DNA of 10,580 nucleotides, taken from positions 1,053-11,632 of the forward strand of contig PALY01000118.1 of NCBI GenBank assembly GCA_002707085.1, in the 5' to 3' direction. The stretch is from Deltaproteobacteria bacterium. GTDB lineage: Bacteria > Myxococcota_A > UBA796. Position numbers and translations under genes: made by a program. The notes under the pieces were generated by a model. That model had not been told where the DNA came from. It made no database searches and was given only the letters and a program-made list of their open reading frames with translations. Positions 1 to 6,442 of this stretch are shown piece after piece. Within the stretch, counting starts at the first letter, position 1. Each line of letters starts with the position of its first letter.

Positions 1-1869
1 TGCCTTGTGACCCCATCGGATGGTGAAGACGAAGGGGACCCCGTTGGAGACACCATCATCATCTCCAACACAGGACCCGTCGTAGAGTCTGTCTTCATCA
101 CGCCAGATGAAGGTGTGACCACATCGACCGAACTGGTATGCAATGCAATCATCTCCGACATCGACGACGAAACACTGACTGCGGACTACACCTGGACCCA
201 CAGCGATGGCAGCACCCTGGGTATGGGTGACACCCTTGGCCTGAGTCCCATGTTCGTGAGACCCGGCGACATCATCCGCTGCACAGCAGCGGTGACTGAT
301 GCCGGTGGTGAAACCGCTGTGGGCAACGCCGAAGTAGAAATCGAAAACAACGCTCCCCGAGTCACCAGCATTGAAATCACGCCATCTACAGCAACAACAA
401 ACGACACCCTCACTGCGATGTACAGCGCCACTGACGACGACGGCAGCCCCGTAACCGTACGGCTCGATTGGCATGTAAACAGCATCTCGACAGGTGAAAC
501 CGGCATGGATTTGGACGGTGGGCTGCACTTCGCGAAAAATGACCGAGTGACCGTGATCGCCACACCGGACGATGGTGCCATGGAAGGCGACCCCGTGGAG
601 TCTTCAGAGGTTCTCATCTTGAACTCTCCACCCGGAGCGCCAGAGATTCGCATCGATGGAAGCGGCATTGATGAACCCTGCTCAACGGACTGCCCAGGAC
701 TGATCTGCATCATCGATGTGGCACCTGAAGACGCAGATAGCGATGTTGTGTCGACCGCTTTCAGTTGGGATGTCGACGGTGTTCCATACACGGATACCGA
801 CACCACCACCGAACCGGCAGATACCGTGCCACGAAGTGCCGTCACTGATGGTGAAACATGGACCTGCACAGTGACCACCAACGATGGAGACGATGATGGC
901 GGTTCGGCCACCGCATCGATCACCGTGGAAATAGAGGAACCCGATGATGGTGTGATTGTAGAAGGGGACTGCGCATCTTCAAGTACCGCAGATGCATCCT
1001 TCATGGTCTGCAGAGAGAGTGTCAGTATCGCTGCCGCCAGAACGCGCTGCACCGATGCTGGCTACGATGATCTGGCATCGATCCGAAACGAAGAAGAAAA
1101 CACACTGGTGGTGCTGCTGCTCGACACCATCACCGGCGGTTCATACGGCGAATATGTATTCGGACTTTCCGACAACGCCTCAGAAGGAACCTGGGTCTGG
1201 TTCGATGGCTCTACATCCACATACCGAAACTGGAGACCACCCAACCCTGACGATGCCGGAGGTGGCCAAGACTTCGGCTATTTCCCCTACCCCCTATACG
1301 GCGGCGAATGGGACGACGGATTTTCGTCTACGGGTGCAAGACCCACCGGCTACATCTGCAGTGATCACGAAGAAGAACCGGAAGAGGAACACGAAGAAAC
1401 CTATGGCGATGTGACCGGTGAATCTGGACTTGAATACGCATGCAGTGACTGCTTCGCATGCCCAGAAGAAACTTGGTACATCGCAGACAAAGCTTTCGAC
1501 GATAATCGAGGCACTGCGGCGAACAGTTGGCACACCACATGGTCCGGTGAACCTGAATGGGTGCAAGTGGATTTTGGTGAGGGCAACGAGAAAATCATTC
1601 GTCACTATGGCTTGATGGGCGCAGCCTTCCGTCCGGACTACTCCGCCCGAGACTGGCAACTTCTCGCGAGCGACGATGGAGAAAGCTGGACCACGATGCA
1701 CGAAGTGTACGGTGCATCGCTCGTCTATGTGATGTGGGGCGGAGAACCATTCACCTACTATGAGTTCGCGAACGAAACCCCGTACCGGTTCTGGCGCGTA
1801 TATGTGACCGAAAACATGGGCGCCCACGAACTGGGAATCGTCGAAATCGAGATGATGGAAAACCTGTAG
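1..1869 (+). CDS. Secreted Ig-like repeat / C-type lectin / discoidin-domain protein (5' partial)
   Basis: The reading frame is open from base 1, so the start and any signal peptide lie to the left; the GTG at base 7 is internal. Three tandem Ig/PKD-like repeats of about 92 residues begin at bases 67 (NTGPVVES), 346 (NNAPRVTS) and 622 (NSPPGAPE), and the tail of an earlier repeat is visible at bases 7-66. They are rich in Asp and Thr, as in extracellular adhesion modules. A C-type lectin-like domain follows (about bases 964-1368): Cys at 1048, GTWVWFDGS, a PPNPDD loop, EWDD and a closing YIC at 1351-1359. A Glu-rich linker (about 1366-1404) leads to a C-terminal F5/8 type C (discoidin-like) domain (about 1405-1866) with EWVQVDFG, LLASDDGESW and FWRVYVTE. 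Both terminal domain families commonly bind carbohydrate, so a cell-surface or secreted adhesive role is inferred. Ligand and anchoring are unknown. No enzymatic domain is seen. Confidence 0.85.
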   Translation, partial: CLVTPSDGEDEGDPVGDTIIISNTGPVVESVFITPDEGVTTSTELVCNAIISDIDDETLTADYTWTHSDGSTLGMGDTLGLSPMFVRPGDIIRCTAAVTDAGGETAVGNAEVEIENNAPRVTSIEITPSTATTNDTLTAMYSATDDDGSPVTVRLDWHVNSISTGETGMDLDGGLHFAKNDRVTVIATPDDGAMEGDPVESSEVLILNSPPGAPEIRIDGSGIDEPCSTDCPGLICIIDVAPEDADSDVVSTAFSWDVDGVPYTDTDTTTEPADTVPRSAVTDGETWTCTVTTNDGDDDGGSATASITVEIEEPDDGVIVEGDCASSSTADASFMVCRESVSIAAARTRCTDAGYDDLASIRNEEENTLVVLLLDTITGGSYGEYVFGLSDNASEGTWVWFDGSTSTYRNWRPPNPDDAGGGQDFGYFPYPLYGGEWDDGFSSTGARPTGYICSDHEEEPEEEHEETYGDVTGESGLEYACSDCFACPEETWYIADKAFDDNRGTAANSWHTTWSGEPEWVQVDFGEGNEKIIRHYGLMGAAFRPDYSARDWQLLASDDGESWTTMHEVYGASLVYVMWGGEPFTYYEFANETPYRFWRVYVTENMGAHELGIVEIEMMENL

Positions 1870-1923
1870 TCAGCACACCATCAAAAAGTCACTTTTCTCC
1901 CTTGCTTGCATCCTATTGACGCG

Positions 1924-1978
1924 GACGGGTCTGTATGGCGTCACACTGAAAACAAGGGACCCGTCTGACAACCCTTGT
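1924..1978. repeat. Two interlocking inverted repeats upstream of the lipoprotein gene
   Basis: GACGGGTC at 1924-1931 is the exact inverse complement of GACCCGTC at 1958-1965 (26-base gap). ACAAGGG at 1952-1958 is the inverse complement of CCCTTGT at 1972-1978 (13-base gap), and its loop contains the right arm of the first repeat, so the two hairpins compete or interlock. No T-run follows either stem, so a simple intrinsic terminator is unlikely. The repeats end 37 bases before the ATG at 2016, so they could act in the leader RNA or as a protein-binding site. Function is unknown. Confidence 0.4.
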
Positions 1979-2015
1979 CGATGGCACCGACCGACGGACA
2001 CAAGCGAGGCTTTTC

Positions 2016-2414
2016 ATGAATGCACACCTTCTTTTCTCAGCCCTTTTGTCGATGACTTTAACGATGGGCTGCGGTGGTGAAGACGACACCGGTTCAGATG
2101 CCGGGATCGTTGAACGAGAATCTGAAGCTTCACAAACTGGTGGTTCTACAGGCAGCATCCAAGGCGTGCTTGCGCGCAAAAAAGGCCAGGTTCAGTATTG
2201 CTACGAATTGATATTGAAAGACAAACCGGATGTGGCAGGTCGATTGGCGATCAGCCTGGAGATTGAAGCGGGTCAAGTGACCCAAGCAGCGGTGTCCGAA
2301 AACACCACAGGCTCGGATGCACTTGAAACGTGTGTCACCAACAAGATTCTTCGCTGGCGGTTTTCCCCGGAAATCACGGAAAGTGTGTACCTGCCATTCG
2401 CGTTGTCGACCTAG
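2016..2414 (+). CDS. Small lipoprotein with AgmX/PglI-type C-terminal domain
   Basis: The protein has 132 residues. Residues 1-18 form a hydrophobic signal peptide ending in TMGC, a permissive lipobox that would make Cys19 the lipidated residue; GGEDD follows, which suits outer-membrane sorting. A short Ser/Thr/Glu-rich linker (about 20-46) leads to a domain (about 48-132) with the pattern of the AgmX/PglI C-terminal family common in Myxococcota: an IQGVL start, GQVQYCYE, a GRLAISLEI strand, GQVTQAAV, a second Cys (ETC), then LRWRFSP and a terminal LPF. That domain resembles a TonB C-terminal fold and carries two Cys. The start is supported by GAGG at 2006-2009, six bases before the ATG. In larger relatives this domain ends gliding or signalling proteins; here it stands almost alone behind a lipid anchor. 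Role unknown. Domain call fairly secure, lipidation likely. Confidence 0.75.
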   Translation: MNAHLLFSALLSMTLTMGCGGEDDTGSDAGIVERESEASQTGGSTGSIQGVLARKKGQVQYCYELILKDKPDVAGRLAISLEIEAGQVTQAAVSENTTGSDALETCVTNKILRWRFSPEITESVYLPFALST

Positions 2415-2498
2415 CCAACACATCCGTCAACGCGTCGATCCCGAACCACTCTTTTAGTCGGACACTGGGCCACGGATTGAACGGGATAAACGCATACA

Positions 2499-3278
2499 AT
2501 GAGCAACATCTTCTCGATCTTGATTCCGTCCAAGGACCTTGACGCTACCGTAGATTTTTTTAAGAACTCGATGGGCCTGATCACCCATCCTCAAAACCAG
2601 CTCAACGACCCACAATTTAAAAGGCATGTCACCTTTCAAACGGCCAACGGTGTGACGCTGGTGGTGGTAGAACCCACATCAGAATTCACCACTGTTTACA
2701 CCCACCCCGTGATCTCCATCGCTGTAAACGAGCTGACAAGCTTCCACGAGCAGTTCCACACTCTCGGTCTTGAATTTCTCACTGCCGTCGCCCAACCGCA
2801 CACTGAACCGGCCACCATGCGTTTCCGAAGTCCCAACGGTACTCCATATCAAATGACTGCTGATGCAAGCCCTCATCAACCCACACCCATTCAGCAAGGT
2901 GCGGAGGGTGTGGAGTGGATCTTGGTACCGACTACCCACTTCGAGGAAACGATAGGATTCTTTGAAAACACACTAAAATTTTCGGTCCTGCAGCGAGGGA
3001 CGCCTGTACACGACCTGAGATTTCACCAGTATGCGCAGTACCAAGTCAGAAACGGCGTTGTATTGGAAGTGGTGGAACCCATACCGACCGAGCAACAATC
3101 GTTTCGTGGTCCAGTGATATCCATCACCGTGAAAGACCTTCTGGCCAGCAGAAAACAGCTTGAAAAGGCCGGATTGAGCCGACTCAGCGACATCGTGGAT
3201 GGCGAAGATGGTTCGGGCTGGTTTTACTTTGAAGTACCAGGGTCTACAACGTTTCAACTACAGGGACCCCTTGGCTAA
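2499..3278 (+). CDS. Tandem VOC (glyoxalase/bleomycin-resistance fold) protein
   Basis: The 259-residue cytoplasmic protein has no signal peptide and consists of two VOC modules, about residues 3-120 and 136-256. Each has the same layout: an opening strand followed by a helix with a Phe-Phe pair (TVDFFKN; TIGFFEN), a hydrophobic strand ending in VEP (LVVVEP; LEVVEP), a PVISI strand, and a closing PNGTPYQM or PGSTTFQL strand. In metal-dependent VOC enzymes the first strand usually offers His/Glu and the last a Glu; here the closing position is Gln118 and Gln253 in both modules and no His is seen in the opening strands. A ligand-binding or metal-free role is therefore as likely as lyase or dioxygenase chemistry. 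The ATG at 2499 has only a weak purine-rich site upstream (GGGATAAA). The gene stands 84 bases after the lipoprotein gene and shows no functional link to it. Confidence 0.85.
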   Translation: MSNIFSILIPSKDLDATVDFFKNSMGLITHPQNQLNDPQFKRHVTFQTANGVTLVVVEPTSEFTTVYTHPVISIAVNELTSFHEQFHTLGLEFLTAVAQPHTEPATMRFRSPNGTPYQMTADASPHQPTPIQQGAEGVEWILVPTTHFEETIGFFENTLKFSVLQRGTPVHDLRFHQYAQYQVRNGVVLEVVEPIPTEQQSFRGPVISITVKDLLASRKQLEKAGLSRLSDIVDGEDGSGWFYFEVPGSTTFQLQGPLG

Positions 3279-3286
3279 GAATCAAA

Positions 3287-3336
3287 GGTGTACACCCATC
3301 CATCTTTTCCCTTGGAGTTACGATATCAAAAGATGG
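3287..3336. repeat. Palindrome plus 9-bp inverted repeat upstream of the Cys-rich protein gene
   Basis: A perfect 10-base palindrome GGTGTACACC lies at 3287-3296. It is followed by CCATCTTTT at 3300-3308 and its exact inverse complement AAAAGATGG at 3328-3336, separated by 19 bases that contain GATATC. The block begins 8 bases after the VOC stop codon and ends 66 bases before the next likely start. No T-tract follows the right arm, so a terminator is not the best reading; an operator or leader structure is possible. No function is assigned. Confidence 0.4.
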
Positions 3337-3402
3337 TGATTGGAAAATATCTGTGTAGTAGAATCGCGCGGAACACCATTACGCACGCATGATGAGGGCT
3401 CG

Positions 3403-4548
3403 ATGATGTCTTTCCGCTCCCACCGCTTCCTGATTTTCTTTACCTTGCTTTTTTGCTTCTCTGGGTCCGCCCATGCGGATGAATACGATTGTCCCTGGGA
3501 TCGCAAGAAAAAGCGGCCAAAGATCGCACTCAAACCCAGTGGCGCGCTCATCGTCGGAAAAACCCGGTACTCGGCCTATATGTTCTTTAACCCTACCGGT
3601 AAAAGACACAGGCCAGCGGTCAACAAACTGTACAAGAAGATGAGCATGTGCGTGCCTGAATGGAAGGACAAAAAGAGTCCACCCAACCCACAGCACCTTG
3701 CCAAGGTCGTACAAAACAGAAAGTCCTCTCGGGCGAAAGAAGCCCGAAAGGTAGAATCGCTATGGAAAAGTTGTATCGGAAACCAGAACAGTGCGACCAC
3801 CCTGTCAAACATCCAAAAAGCGGCCCATTCCAGATGGAACCGCAGTTCCGAACAGTACGAAAACGGAACCGTAGAACAACGCATCAAACAATGCACACAG
3901 TACCTACACCTCATGCGCGCACAGTCGAACTTCGACAAACGTGACTGGTCCATGGTGCGTGAACAACCAGCCAGCGGGTACAAGCTACCCAAAAGTGGAC
4001 GCGCGCTCATGGGCGACAAAAAAGGACTCCGCGCCTTTAACGCTGCGTCGTGGGCCTACAATCAATTGGGGTGGCCGCAGATGGGGGGGGCAAGGAAAGT
4101 GGGAGACACCGCCAAAGCACGCGCAATGCTCTCAAAACTGACCTCTATGAAATCCAGCATTAATCGAAGGAACAAGAATGCGGCAGCAAAATGTAGGCAG
4201 GTGGATGCAGCCATCAACACAGAAGGCAATCGACTCGCTTGGAAAAAATGCGTGGATCGAATTCGGACAGATGCAAGGGTGAGAAACCGAATGGTCCTCG
4301 ATCCCAAAAGTGGATTGGACATCGTAAAACAACGCGTGAAAAGCTGTAATGACAAGGTGGGTCTGACCCGACTCCAGCAACCGTTCGTTCCCAATGAAAA
4401 AGCAAAAAACAAGCAGCATGGCTGCGCTTGTGGGGATTCGGATTGGCCCCTAAACTACAAACCAGCCGAACGATCAAAGACCTACAAGATCATTCCATGT
4501 GATCCTTACGTATCGGACTACGGCCAACGATTATACGCGGTCCCATAA
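3403..4548 (+). CDS. Hypothetical secreted basic protein with duplicated Cys module
   Basis: The family is not recognised. The frame is open from a TTG at 3340, but the ATG pair at 3403/3406 is preferred: it is preceded by GAGGG at 3394-3398 and begins a clean signal peptide (basic SFRSHR, hydrophobic core, cleavage after SAHA, residue 25). The protein is 381 residues from 3403. The mature part is rich in Lys and Arg and has ten Cys, an even number that suits disulfide bonding in the periplasm or outside the cell. Two segments share a layout: WKSC (from 3763) with VEQRIKQC (ending 3894), and WKKC (from 4240) with VKQRVKSC (ending 4347). The paired Cys are 39 and 31 residues apart. The C-terminal region holds HGCACGD and a last Cys in IIPCDP. 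No membrane helix follows the signal peptide. A run of eight G (4083-4090) lies inside the frame. The gene converges on the amtB-glnK pair. Reality of the gene is likely; function is unknown. Confidence 0.7.
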   Translation: MMSFRSHRFLIFFTLLFCFSGSAHADEYDCPWDRKKKRPKIALKPSGALIVGKTRYSAYMFFNPTGKRHRPAVNKLYKKMSMCVPEWKDKKSPPNPQHLAKVVQNRKSSRAKEARKVESLWKSCIGNQNSATTLSNIQKAAHSRWNRSSEQYENGTVEQRIKQCTQYLHLMRAQSNFDKRDWSMVREQPASGYKLPKSGRALMGDKKGLRAFNAASWAYNQLGWPQMGGARKVGDTAKARAMLSKLTSMKSSINRRNKNAAAKCRQVDAAINTEGNRLAWKKCVDRIRTDARVRNRMVLDPKSGLDIVKQRVKSCNDKVGLTRLQQPFVPNEKAKNKQHGCACGDSDWPLNYKPAERSKTYKIIPCDPYVSDYGQRLYAVP

Positions 4549-4629
4549 AGTCTCAACGAAGGGCTTTGTGTCGCCCACAGCGCTGGCTTGAGCGAACGAT
4601 AAACGCACATCGAACAACCCGAGACTTTA
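4546..4629. repeat. Inverted repeat spanning both convergent stop codons
   Basis: TAAAGTCTC at 4546-4554 and its exact inverse complement GAGACTTTA at 4621-4629 flank the 78-base gap between the convergent Cys-rich gene and the P-II gene. Each arm includes the TAA stop of its gene, so both genes end with the same nine bases when read on their own strand. The loop is 66 bases and has only short internal pairings (for example GGGC 4561-4564 with GCCC 4573-4576). A shared bidirectional transcript end is possible but there is no convincing GC-rich stem with a T-run. Confidence 0.35.
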
Positions 4630-4968
4630 GATCGCAGAGCCTCCCTCTTCACCAGTGCGAATCCGAATGCACTCTTCAAGATGAGTCACAAAGATCTTTC
4701 CGTCTCCAATCTCTCCATCTTCTGAGCGGGCCGCACCCAGGATCGCATCCACCGTGATTTGCTTGAAATCATCGTTGCATGCAATGTCCAAGCGAATCTT
4801 TGGAGCCAAAGCTGGGGCCACTTCAAGCCCACGGTAAATGTCCACGTGTTCGGCTTGTCCGCGACCCGCACACCGGGTCACGGTAATGCGAGTAATCTCA
4901 GCGTTAATGAGTGCTTGCCGAACTTCGTCCAACTTCTCAGGCCGGATGATGGCCGTAATCAATTTCAT
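4627..4968 (-). CDS. glnK: Nitrogen regulatory protein P-II (GlnK/GlnB family)
   Basis: The 113-residue protein matches the trimeric P-II family along its length: MKLITAIIRP at the N terminus, a T-loop with GRGQ and DIYRG, the C-terminal signature GDGKIFV, and RIRTGEE at the end, which supplies ATP-binding residues. P-II proteins sense ATP/ADP and 2-oxoglutarate and, when AmtB is their neighbour, block its channel with the T-loop. The Arg after the T-loop Tyr (Arg46, equal to Arg47 of E. coli GlnK) that enters the AmtB pore is present. The Tyr at the usual uridylylation site (E. coli Tyr51) is replaced by Val50, so GlnD-type modification there is not expected. The T-loop is one residue shorter than in E. 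coli and the C-terminal part has a two-residue insertion (SEDGE). GAAAGG, seven bases before the ATG, is a good ribosome site. The gene follows amtB by 28 bases and is surely cotranscribed. The symbol rests on amtB linkage; glnB is an acceptable alternative. Confidence 0.95.
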   Translation of the reverse strand: MKLITAIIRPEKLDEVRQALINAEITRITVTRCAGRGQAEHVDIYRGLEVAPALAPKIRLDIACNDDFKQITVDAILGAARSEDGEIGDGKIFVTHLEECIRIRTGEEGGSAI

Positions 4969-4996
4969 GTTTTTGCCTTTCTTTATACGTCTTTGA

Positions 4997-6274
4997 TTAG
5001 TTCGGGTTCAGCATGCCGTAGCCATGCTCACCGTGGAGGCTGTGATCCAATCCCGCCAATTCTCGGCGCTCGTCCAGCTTGAAGCCCACTGTTTTATCCA
5101 CCAACCACACAAGCAGCAGTGTCCCAATGGCTGAAGCGGCGATTGCAACACCAACACCAGACACCTGATGAACAAGCTGCTGAACCAGCCCACCCGTGGG
5201 CTCATCCCGCAGAAAGAAGGTCAACACGATGGCACCAACGATTCCCGCCACGCCGTGGATACCGAACACATCTAAGGTGTCATCGTAGCCAAACCGGTTC
5301 TTGATGGTGATGGCCGCATAGCTAAAAAGAGAACCCAAGATGCCCAGACTGATGGCACCCACGGGCAGGACGTCACCTGCAGCCGGAGTGATGGCCACCA
5401 GCCCAGCGAGGATGCCCGACACCAACCCAAGACTCGTTGCCTTTTTGTGTAAAACGCCCTCAATGCAAATCCAAGCAAGCGCCCCGGCAGCCGCAGCGAT
5501 CTGAGTCATCGCCAATGCCTGTCCAGTCTTGAGTCCACTTTCTACCGAACTTCCTGCGTTGAAGCCAAACCACCCAACCCACAGCAACCCTGCACCAATC
5601 ATGGTCATGACCAAGCTGTTGGGATGCATCGCAACACGCGGATAGCCCCGTCGCGCCCCCAGATAGAGGGCCGCCACCAAACCTGCCACACCGGCAGAGA
5701 CATGAATGACCGTCCCGCCCGCAAAGTCGATTGCATCACCTGTGAGGAATCCACCACCCCACACGATGTGCGCAAGCGGGTTGTATACGATCAAACTCCA
5801 CAATGCGATGAAAACACAGTAGCCACGAAACTTGACGCGTTCCGCAAAAGCACCGGCGATAATCGCGGGTGTAATGATCGCAAACTTGCCCTGGAACATG
5901 GCAAACACGTACTCAGGGATACCGCCTTCCATGATGGTCTGGTCAATGCCTGAAAGCAGAACCTTGTCCGCATCCCAACCGACCACACCACCAATGGTGT
6001 CGCCAAACGCCATCGAATAGCCACAAATGGTCCAAATGACACCGATGATCGCCATGGCTGAAAAGCTATGCATCATGGTTCCCAACACATTCTTGGTCCG
6101 GACCAAACCACCGTAGAACATGGCCAATCCAGGGATCATCAGGAGTACCAGAGCGGTACTCGTCAGCATCCAAGCGGTTGTTCCACTATCGACTTCCGGT
6201 GTACCACTGGCGTGGGCTGTGGAAGCAAACAAGGTGACCATTACCGCCGTCATAATCAAATGGATGACATTCAT
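4997..6274 (-). CDS. amtB: Ammonium transporter AmtB
   Basis: The 425-residue protein belongs to the Amt/Mep/Rh family, trimeric inner-membrane channels for ammonium. A cleavable signal-like N terminus (residues 1-22, ending AHA) precedes eleven hydrophobic segments. Family landmarks are present: PGLAMFYGGLVR (48-59), MFQGKFAIITPA (126-137) with the Phe residues of the outer gate region, GAFAERVKF (141-149), DFAGGTVIHVSAG (183-195) and DVFGIHGVAG (335-344). The last two supply the twin pore histidines His191 and His340. The charged C-terminal tail ends in LHGEHGYG, typical of AmtB tails that contact GlnK. Length is normal. The P-II gene follows on the same strand, opposite to the E. coli glnK-amtB order. 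No recognisable sigma-54 promoter with correct spacing was found in the 168-base gap upstream, and the ribosome site is weak. Expression under nitrogen limitation is expected from family knowledge only. Confidence 0.97.
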   Translation of the reverse strand: MNVIHLIMTAVMVTLFASTAHASGTPEVDSGTTAWMLTSTALVLLMIPGLAMFYGGLVRTKNVLGTMMHSFSAMAIIGVIWTICGYSMAFGDTIGGVVGWDADKVLLSGIDQTIMEGGIPEYVFAMFQGKFAIITPAIIAGAFAERVKFRGYCVFIALWSLIVYNPLAHIVWGGGFLTGDAIDFAGGTVIHVSAGVAGLVAALYLGARRGYPRVAMHPNSLVMTMIGAGLLWVGWFGFNAGSSVESGLKTGQALAMTQIAAAAGALAWICIEGVLHKKATSLGLVSGILAGLVAITPAAGDVLPVGAISLGILGSLFSYAAITIKNRFGYDDTLDVFGIHGVAGIVGAIVLTFFLRDEPTGGLVQQLVHQVSGVGVAIAASAIGTLLLVWLVDKTVGFKLDERRELAGLDHSLHGEHGYGMLNPN

Positions 6275-6338
6275 ACCAGAATCTACTCATAGGTTGATAT
6301 TTGGCCGACCATCTACGAGAAAGTGCCGACAGGTGCAA

Positions 6339-6358
6339 GATTTTTTCGCCCAAAAATC
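6339..6358. repeat. AT-rich hairpin in the amtB/PilN-like divergent intergenic region
   Basis: GATTTTT at 6339-6345 pairs exactly with AAAAATC at 6352-6358 across a six-base loop (TCGCCC). It lies 65 bases upstream of the amtB start and 85 bases upstream of the divergent gene at 6443, a position suited to an operator shared by both. It could also be chance in an AT-rich stretch. Confidence 0.3.
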
Positions 6359-6379
6359 GACAATCAAAATGAACTTCGT

Positions 6380-6408
6380 TTGGATCAACACTTGGCTTTC
6401 GTTATTTT
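6380..6408 (+). promoter_or_regulatory. Possible sigma-70-type promoter for the PilN-like gene
   Basis: TTGGAT (6380-6385) and TATTTT (6403-6408) are separated by 17 bases and lie 35 bases before the ATG at 6443. The -10 matches four of six consensus bases and the -35 three of six, so this is only a weak candidate supported by spacing and position. Confidence 0.3.
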
Positions 6409-6442
6409 TTAGTTCACGCCTTGAGCATCCACAGGAGTAATC

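Noticed and set aside
186..1052. Long minus-strand open frame opposite the Ig-like repeats
   Set aside because: It is the shadow of a strongly biased coding strand; the plus-strand product has clear domains and the minus-strand product is low-complexity Ser/Val/Thr text.
1884..1896. AAAAGTCACTTTT as an intrinsic terminator of the lectin/discoidin gene
   Set aside because: The symmetry is AT-only at its ends with almost no loop, and no GC stem with a following T-run is present.
1916..1944. TTGACG at 1916-1921 as a -35 box for the lipoprotein gene
   Set aside because: No TATAAT-like sequence lies 16-18 bases downstream.
3340..3402. TTG at 3340 as start of the Cys-rich protein
   Set aside because: It would put 21 polar residues before a standard signal peptide, and the ATG pair at 3403/3406 has a GAGGG site at the right distance.
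3576..4019. Minus-strand frame rich in Cys and Phe opposite the secreted basic protein
   Set aside because: The plus strand has a signal peptide, a ribosome site and repeated motifs; the antisense frame has none of these and is explained by complementing Lys- and Arg-rich codons.
4561..4579. GGGC...GCCC and TGTG...CACA as a terminator between convergent genes
   Set aside because: The stems are only four base pairs, mutually exclusive and not followed by a T-run.
6334..6351. Sigma-54 promoter for amtB on the minus strand
   Set aside because: The GG and GC elements are 12 bases apart instead of the required 10.
6120..6440. Plus-strand open frame across the amtB start and the divergent gap
   Set aside because: It overlaps the well-supported amtB N terminus, has no ribosome site or recognisable domain, and its end falls just before the real gene at 6443.
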